Source of the DNA: CAMNAO01 sp045605145
GTDB taxonomy: Bacteria > Bacillota > Clostridia > Oscillospirales > Oscillospiraceae
Direction of reading: 5' to 3'
DNA: 27,939 nucleotides
NCBI GenBank assembly: GCA_045605145.1
Contig: JAZUPH010000007.1
Location: 1-27,939, forward strand
Every line of letters starts with the position of its first letter. Within the stretch, counting starts at the first letter, position 1. The position numbers and the translations under genes are program-made. Shown piece after piece: positions 24,174 to 27,939 of the stretch. A model generated the notes under the pieces. It did not search any database, had not been told where the DNA came from, and saw nothing but the letters and a program-made list of their open reading frames with translations.

Positions 24174-24998
24174 ATGGCAAACATTGTTGAGATAGGAGAT
24201 TTTACTGCACCGGAGCTTGATGTATACGCCCGACTCACAGAGGTACAGCTTCTCAATCGGGAGCGGCCCGAGGACGGACTTTTCATCGCAGAGAGCCCTA
24301 TTGTAATCGGGCGTGCTCTGGATGCCGGTTACGAGCCGGTTTCCATTCTGGTTGAGAACAGGCATATCCATACGCAGGCGAAGGATATAATCGCCCGCTG
24401 CGGCGATGTGCCGGTATATACTGCCTCTTTTGCGGTTCTGGCACAGCTGACCGGATTTCAGCTTACCCGCGGAATGCTGTGCGCCATGCGAAGAAAGCCC
24501 CTGGGTACCCTTTCGCAGCTGTGCTCCGGGGCGAAGCGGGTCGCCATTCTGGAAAATGTGATGAATCCAACAAACGTGGGTGCCATCTTCCGCTCCGCCG
24601 CCGCGCTGGGAATGGACGCAGTGCTGCTTACACCCGGCAGCAGTAACCCGCTTTACCGGCGCGCTATCCGCGTAAGCATGGGTACGGTTTTCCAGATACC
24701 CTGGACCTTTATCCCAGATGGGCAGTGGCCAGCAGCCGCCATGGAGATGCTGCGGCAAATGGGATATAAGACCGCTGCCATGGCACTGTGCGATGATTCT
24801 GTTTCAATCCGAGACAGCAGGCTGTGCAGTGAGGAGCGGTTGGCTATTATTCTCGGCACGGAGGGTGAGGGTCTGGCTGATGACACGATTGCCGCCTGTG
24901 ATTACACAGTGCGCATCCCCATGTCCCACGGTGTTGATTCACTTAATGTTGCGGCGGCAAGCGCCGTTGCCTTCTGGCAGCTTGGATTACTGGAATGA
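24174..24998 (+). CDS. SpoU/TrmH-family RNA 2'-O-methyltransferase
   Basis: A 274-aa SPOUT methyltransferase that probably methylates a ribose in rRNA or tRNA using S-adenosylmethionine. The N-terminal part (about 1-95) is the L30e-like RNA-binding domain (FIAESPIVIGRALDAGYEP). The SPOUT core has the three motifs: ILENVMNPTNVGAIFRSAAALG, IILGTEGEGL and IPMSHGVDSLNVAAASAVAFW. The start at 24174 has GGAG 6 bases upstream; an open frame extends to 24081 through the promoter and is not used. Target nucleotide unknown. It stands alone with its own promoter and terminator. Confidence 0.93.
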   Translation: MANIVEIGDFTAPELDVYARLTEVQLLNRERPEDGLFIAESPIVIGRALDAGYEPVSILVENRHIHTQAKDIIARCGDVPVYTASFAVLAQLTGFQLTRGMLCAMRRKPLGTLSQLCSGAKRVAILENVMNPTNVGAIFRSAAALGMDAVLLTPGSSNPLYRRAIRVSMGTVFQIPWTFIPDGQWPAAAMEMLRQMGYKTAAMALCDDSVSIRDSRLCSEERLAIILGTEGEGLADDTIAACDYTVRIPMSHGVDSLNVAAASAVAFWQLGLLE

Positions 24999-25018
24999 AT
25001 TAACAATGGATATACAGC

Positions 25019-25056
25019 AAAAGCGCACGCCGGCCTGGCGTACGCTTTTATCTTTT
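25019..25056 (+). terminator. Terminator after the methyltransferase gene
   Basis: A 13-bp stem with one mismatch (25019-25031 with 25037-25049), loop of 5, ending in TTTTATCTTTT on plus. Because the 5' arm begins AAAAGC, it also ends in TTTT on minus and may serve the convergent pepF gene. Confidence 0.88.
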
Positions 25057-25073
25057 CTATTGTGCTGTGCCGA

Positions 25074-26834
25074 TCACTTATTGGTCTCGGCAATAAACAG
25101 GTCGATCTGATCAGTGATCATCTTGAGGCTTGTGCGCCAGAAATCCGGCTGAGTCAGGTCAATACCGGCGATGCCCGCAACATGCTCAACAGTGTCAACG
25201 GTAGTGGCCTTCAGTAATGCGCGGTACTTGGGCAGGAACGATTCACCTTCCTCAAGATACTTGGCGTACAGGCCGCGGGAGAACAGGCCGCCGAAGGCAT
25301 AGGGGAAGTTATAGTAGCTCAGGCCTGCGCGATAATAATGGCTCTTACAGCACCACATATAGGGGTGCAGATAATCTGGGTCAAGTCCGTCGCCATATGC
25401 CTCTTTCTGTGCCCGGAGCATGATCTCTTCAAGATCCTTGGCAAAAAGGAAGGTGTCATTCCTGCGGCGGATAACCTCATCCTCAAAGAGGAAACGGGAG
25501 TAGATATCCACAATGATCTGAGTGCAGTCCTGAATCTGGGTCTCGATAAGGCGCAGCTTCTCATCGCCGGCAGCCTTCTCAATGGCGTCATTGACAATAA
25601 TAAGCTCATTGAAGTTTGAAGCCGTCTCGGCAACGGGCATGGTGTAGCGGGTATTCAGCGGGCGATGATCCTGAATCTGCTGGCCGTGGTAGGCGTGGCC
25701 AAGCTCGTGAGCAAGAGTGGTCACCGAGCCGAATGTTCCGCTGAAATTAGTGAGAATGCGGCTCTGCTTGGCAAAGGGCAGGTTTGAACAGAATGCGCCA
25801 CCGACCTTGCCGGGGCGTGGATAGAAATCGATCCACTCCTCGCGGAAGGCCTGGTCCGCCATGTCGGCAAGATCCGGTGCGAATGAGGCAAAATGCTCAA
25901 CGAGATAGTGATGCGCCTGCTCCACAGTGAATGACGCACCGTCAGAGCTGCCCATGGGTGCAAGGACATCGTACCAGGGCAGACCATTTTCATGTCCGAG
26001 CAACTTTGCCTTATGCCTGAGATACTCATGGAACTTGGGCAGGGCCTCACGCATAGCCTGCAGCATGGCGTCGAGGGTCGCTTTCTGCATTCTGGACTGG
26101 TCAAGGGTCATCTCAAGAGGGTCTGCAAAGCCGCGAAGCTCAGCCTCAAGATTGGCCTGAGCCTTGATGCTGTTAAGAGAGAAGGCTATGGCATCCTTGA
26201 TGCTGTCATAGCAGGCAAGCTCCGCCTCATAAGCTGCCTTGCGCTCGGCGGCATCTTCACTCTCAGCAAGACCGCGTATGGCAGCAAGGGTGGTGGTACC
26301 GCCCTTATACTCAACCTTTACATTTGCGGACATAAAGCTGGTCAGATCTCCCCATGCCCTTCCGCCGGAGGTATTCATGCGGGCAAACACCGCCTCAGCC
26401 TCGTCACCCATTTTATGGGAAACAGCATTTTTAATCTGGCTGAAATAGAATTTATACTGGCTGAGAAGCTCATCCGAGGCAATGATCGCGTCCAGATTTT
26501 CGATACTGCCCACAAATTTCTGGAACACTACCTCTTCCTTGGCAGTGCTTGTACCCAGTGCCTGAATTCTGGTGCTGTAAGCCGCGCCCTCAGAATCCCT
26601 GCTGTTTGCAGAGCGGCGAAGGCTGAAATAGCCGCCAAGACGGCGGTTGAGAATGGCGCTCTCCTCGCTAAGCTCAACTACCTTGCGGATAGTATTACAG
26701 GCGTCGTCCGCATCCAGTGCGGCAACAGCCGCCTTATACTCAGCTGCAAGCGCCTCAAGGCGGGCAATATCCTCCCCCAGCCCGGGGTCGTCAATACCTT
26801 TATACAGGGCATCAAGTGACCATTCGTTATACAT
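25074..26834 (-). CDS. pepF: Oligoendopeptidase F (M3 family)
   Basis: A 586-aa cytosolic zinc oligopeptidase that cuts short peptides. The HELGH motif is at 376-380 within TTLAHELGHAYHG, and the third ligand E403 is in PVAETASNFNE, as in M3B peptidases. The long helical N-terminal half and the C-terminal helical part (YSRFLFEDEVIRRR, AYGDGLDPDYLHPYMWCCKSHYY) match the family, as does the length. The start at 26834 (MYNEWSL) gives the family N-terminus. AGAGG lies about 10 bases upstream, a rather long spacing. The open frame runs on to 26996 but that part overlaps the promoter. Confidence 0.95.
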   Translation of the reverse strand: MYNEWSLDALYKGIDDPGLGEDIARLEALAAEYKAAVAALDADDACNTIRKVVELSEESAILNRRLGGYFSLRRSANSRDSEGAAYSTRIQALGTSTAKEEVVFQKFVGSIENLDAIIASDELLSQYKFYFSQIKNAVSHKMGDEAEAVFARMNTSGGRAWGDLTSFMSANVKVEYKGGTTTLAAIRGLAESEDAAERKAAYEAELACYDSIKDAIAFSLNSIKAQANLEAELRGFADPLEMTLDQSRMQKATLDAMLQAMREALPKFHEYLRHKAKLLGHENGLPWYDVLAPMGSSDGASFTVEQAHHYLVEHFASFAPDLADMADQAFREEWIDFYPRPGKVGGAFCSNLPFAKQSRILTNFSGTFGSVTTLAHELGHAYHGQQIQDHRPLNTRYTMPVAETASNFNELIIVNDAIEKAAGDEKLRLIETQIQDCTQIIVDIYSRFLFEDEVIRRRNDTFLFAKDLEEIMLRAQKEAYGDGLDPDYLHPYMWCCKSHYYRAGLSYYNFPYAFGGLFSRGLYAKYLEEGESFLPKYRALLKATTVDTVEHVAGIAGIDLTQPDFWRTSLKMITDQIDLFIAETNK

Positions 26835-26897
26835 AGTAAGCAAACCTCTCTTTCCTTCTGTGCTGTGCGGTGTGCACGGCAAGTATTTGTTATTTGC

Positions 26898-26927
26898 ATC
26901 ATACCACTTTCCTACATTGCCCGTCAA
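26898..26927 (-). promoter_or_regulatory. Promoter of pepF
   Basis: On minus, TTGACG (26927-26922) and TATGAT (26903-26898) with 18 bases between. The leader is about 60 bases with no obvious structure. Confidence 0.7.
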
Positions 26928-26968
26928 CCGAGCCGCTGCTTTCTCAGCGCAGCAAATTGACACAGCAA

Positions 26969-26994
26969 GGCGCGCATCACTAATGATGCGCGCC
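26969..26994 (-). terminator. Hairpin after the XRE gene
   Basis: A perfect 11-bp GC-rich stem (26969-26979 with 26984-26994) with a CTAA loop lies 14 bases past the XRE stop. No real U-tract follows on minus, so it may be a weak terminator or an mRNA-stabilising hairpin. Confidence 0.6.
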
Positions 26995-27008
26995 ATATTG
27001 CTCTCAAA

Positions 27009-27221
27009 TTATTCGTTTTCGCTGCGGTATTCCAGAATGTCTCCCGGCTGGCAGTTGAGCGCCTGACATATCGCCTCAAGTGTGGAGAATCGGATGGCAC
27101 TGACACGCCCGTTCTTCAGCTTTGACAAATTGACATTAGCGACGCCAACCTTTTCCGAAAGCTCATTAAGCGACATCTTCCTGTCAGCCATTACGCGGTC
27201 AAGTCGTAAAATTATCGGCAT
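27009..27221 (-). CDS. Small XRE/Cro-type regulator (YozG-like)
   Basis: A 70-aa single-domain helix-turn-helix protein. The HTH covers about residues 15-58 (MSLNELSEKVGVANVNLSKLKNGR), followed by ISTLEAICQAL-type RFSTLEAICQALNCQPGDILEY, the signature of the HTH_26 subgroup. GAGGT lies 8 bases before the ATG. It begins 12 bases after the DUF2975 gene. Such regulators are regularly paired with DUF2975 membrane proteins, so it probably controls this operon through the palindromes upstream. Confidence 0.92.
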   Translation of the reverse strand: MPIILRLDRVMADRKMSLNELSEKVGVANVNLSKLKNGRVSAIRFSTLEAICQALNCQPGDILEYRSENE

Positions 27222-27233
27222 GGCGTTACCTCG

Positions 27234-27848
27234 TCACAGGGTCTCGTCGGAAAACCGCTGAAGCTCAGCACCGTAACGGAAGATGTAGGACATAAGCAGA
27301 AGGATGAAGAACACAATAAGGAAATTCAGGTCAAGCTGGTAGTTGGCAGTGATGGATACGATCTGCCCGCCGTCGACAAGTCTGTTAAGGCTGAAATTTG
27401 CGATTGCATTATTCGTTTCAATGACAGATGCCACATTGTTGAGAATGCCCATTGCAATGCTGACCCATGAAATTTTGCGGATATTAACGCTTACATCCGG
27501 GTGGAAAGGATCCCCCTGGGTCATGGGCAGAAGGATCTTACGCACAAGCGAAAATGCGTAGTAGATAAGACCAGCGGAGGCAGCAGCCAATGCTGTGAAA
27601 ATCCAAGCATACGCCAGGATATCACTGTTATCGGGCGCATACTCCTTTGCAAGCTCAATCGTAACAGGGCCGAGATCAACAACTTCAAAGTCCTCTCCGA
27701 TCACGGCGTCGGGATTGACCGCATTGACAACGGTAAGCACAGCCATGACACATATAACAACTATCATTGAGATAATCATGGTGCGCTGTATGACCTTAAA
27801 GAAAACGTCCAGCTTCTTCGCAGTACCAATGAGTTTACTCTTGTTCAT
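27234..27848 (-). CDS. DUF2975 membrane protein
   Basis: A 204-aa protein with four hydrophobic helices (about residues 23-43, 80-103, 125-145 and 172-192). An extracytoplasmic loop lies between helices 1 and 2. The helix 2-3 segment has the family-like SLVRKILLPMTQGDPFHPDVSVNIRKISW. The DUF2975/XRE pair is common in Bacillota; its role is not known, but it is often treated as a membrane protein plus cognate regulator. GGAGGTC lies close before the ATG. First gene of a two-gene operon whose promoter is just inside the window. Confidence 0.92.
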   Translation of the reverse strand: MNKSKLIGTAKKLDVFFKVIQRTMIISMIVVICVMAVLTVVNAVNPDAVIGEDFEVVDLGPVTIELAKEYAPDNSDILAYAWIFTALAAASAGLIYYAFSLVRKILLPMTQGDPFHPDVSVNIRKISWVSIAMGILNNVASVIETNNAIANFSLNRLVDGGQIVSITANYQLDLNFLIVFFILLLMSYIFRYGAELQRFSDETL

Positions 27849-27860
27849 AATGACCTCCTC

Positions 27861-27890
27861 AAAGATTAAATCTTTAACGATTATCGTTAA
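27861..27890. promoter_or_regulatory. Overlapping palindromes, operator-like
   Basis: Two perfect odd-centred palindromes meet: AAAGATT-A-AATCTTT (27861-27875) and TTAACGAT-T-ATCGTTAA (27874-27890). They lie between the -10 and the ribosome site, an expected operator position for the XRE protein. Confidence 0.7.
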
Positions 27891-27894
27891 CAGT

Positions 27895-27923
27895 ATTGTA
27901 GCACTGCCTTTTATCTATGTCAA
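27895..27923 (-). promoter_or_regulatory. Promoter of the DUF2975-XRE operon
   Basis: On minus, TTGACA (27923-27918) and TACAAT (27900-27895) are 17 bases apart, close to sigma-A consensus. The start point would fall on the second palindrome. Confidence 0.85.
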
Positions 27924-27939
27924 TAGATATTTAATGTTT

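Noticed and set aside
1..27939. Mobile elements, CRISPR arrays, tRNA or rRNA genes
   Set aside because: I looked for transposase or integrase motifs, regular direct repeats with spacers, and conserved RNA gene sequence, and found none; a covariance-model search would be needed to exclude small RNAs.

Overview
The window looks like chromosomal DNA of an anaerobic, probably gut-associated Clostridia (Bacillota), perhaps near Oscillospiraceae. This is an inference from gene content and style, not a phylogenetic result. Pointers are: sigma-A promoters close to TTGACA-17-TATAAT; strong GGAGG ribosome sites; GTG and TTG starts; NrdR, RNase M5 and DUF421/DUF4363 genes; a ferredoxin-dependent indolepyruvate oxidoreductase; and Gram-positive lipoproteins. 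I see no rRNA, tRNA, CRISPR array, insertion sequence or phage gene. Coding density is high and no gap between genes exceeds about 300 bases.

Layout. 1-1.4 kb: guaA on the minus strand with a strong terminator; its glutaminase domain is eroded. 1.5-2.6 kb: a DUF421 membrane protein and a translationally coupled small DUF4363-like protein on plus. 2.6-3.0 kb: nrdR on minus. 3.2-3.5 kb: a small two-helix membrane protein on plus. 3.5-7.4 kb: a minus-strand operon comEC-holA-rnmV. 7.5-11.7 kb: a plus-strand operon iorA-iorB-paaK-ACT protein for aryl-acid/aromatic amino acid metabolism, closed by a terminator hairpin that also covers the ribosome site of the next gene. 11.8-13.7 kb: a secreted, probably lipid-anchored HExxH protein. 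13.7-14.5 kb: exodeoxyribonuclease III on minus. 14.6-18.5 kb: a YtrA-like GntR regulator, two membrane proteins, an ABC ATPase and an exported protein, under a near-ideal promoter overlaid by a duplicated operator. 18.6-19.3 kb: an OB-fold-like lipoprotein. 19.4-23.9 kb: a carbohydrate-type ABC importer (ATPase, two permeases, substrate-binding lipoprotein) with its own promoter. 24.1-25.0 kb: a SpoU/TrmH rRNA methyltransferase. 25.1-26.8 kb: oligoendopeptidase F. 27.0-27.9 kb: a DUF2975 membrane protein plus small XRE regulator, with palindromic operator-like sites at the promoter.

How the genes work together. Most of the window is housekeeping (GMP synthesis, DNA replication and repair, dNTP control, RNA processing) interspersed with self-regulated transport and envelope units. 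The observations most worth following are: the GMP synthase lacking about 80 residues of its glutaminase domain, including the region that normally carries the catalytic His and Glu; the terminator that sequesters the start region of the HExxH lipoprotein; the aryl-CoA cluster with its tandem-ACT protein; the substrate-binding protein with membrane anchors predicted at both ends; and the twin operators of the GntR unit. I do not see a clear defence, secretion or biosynthetic system of a wholly unknown type.
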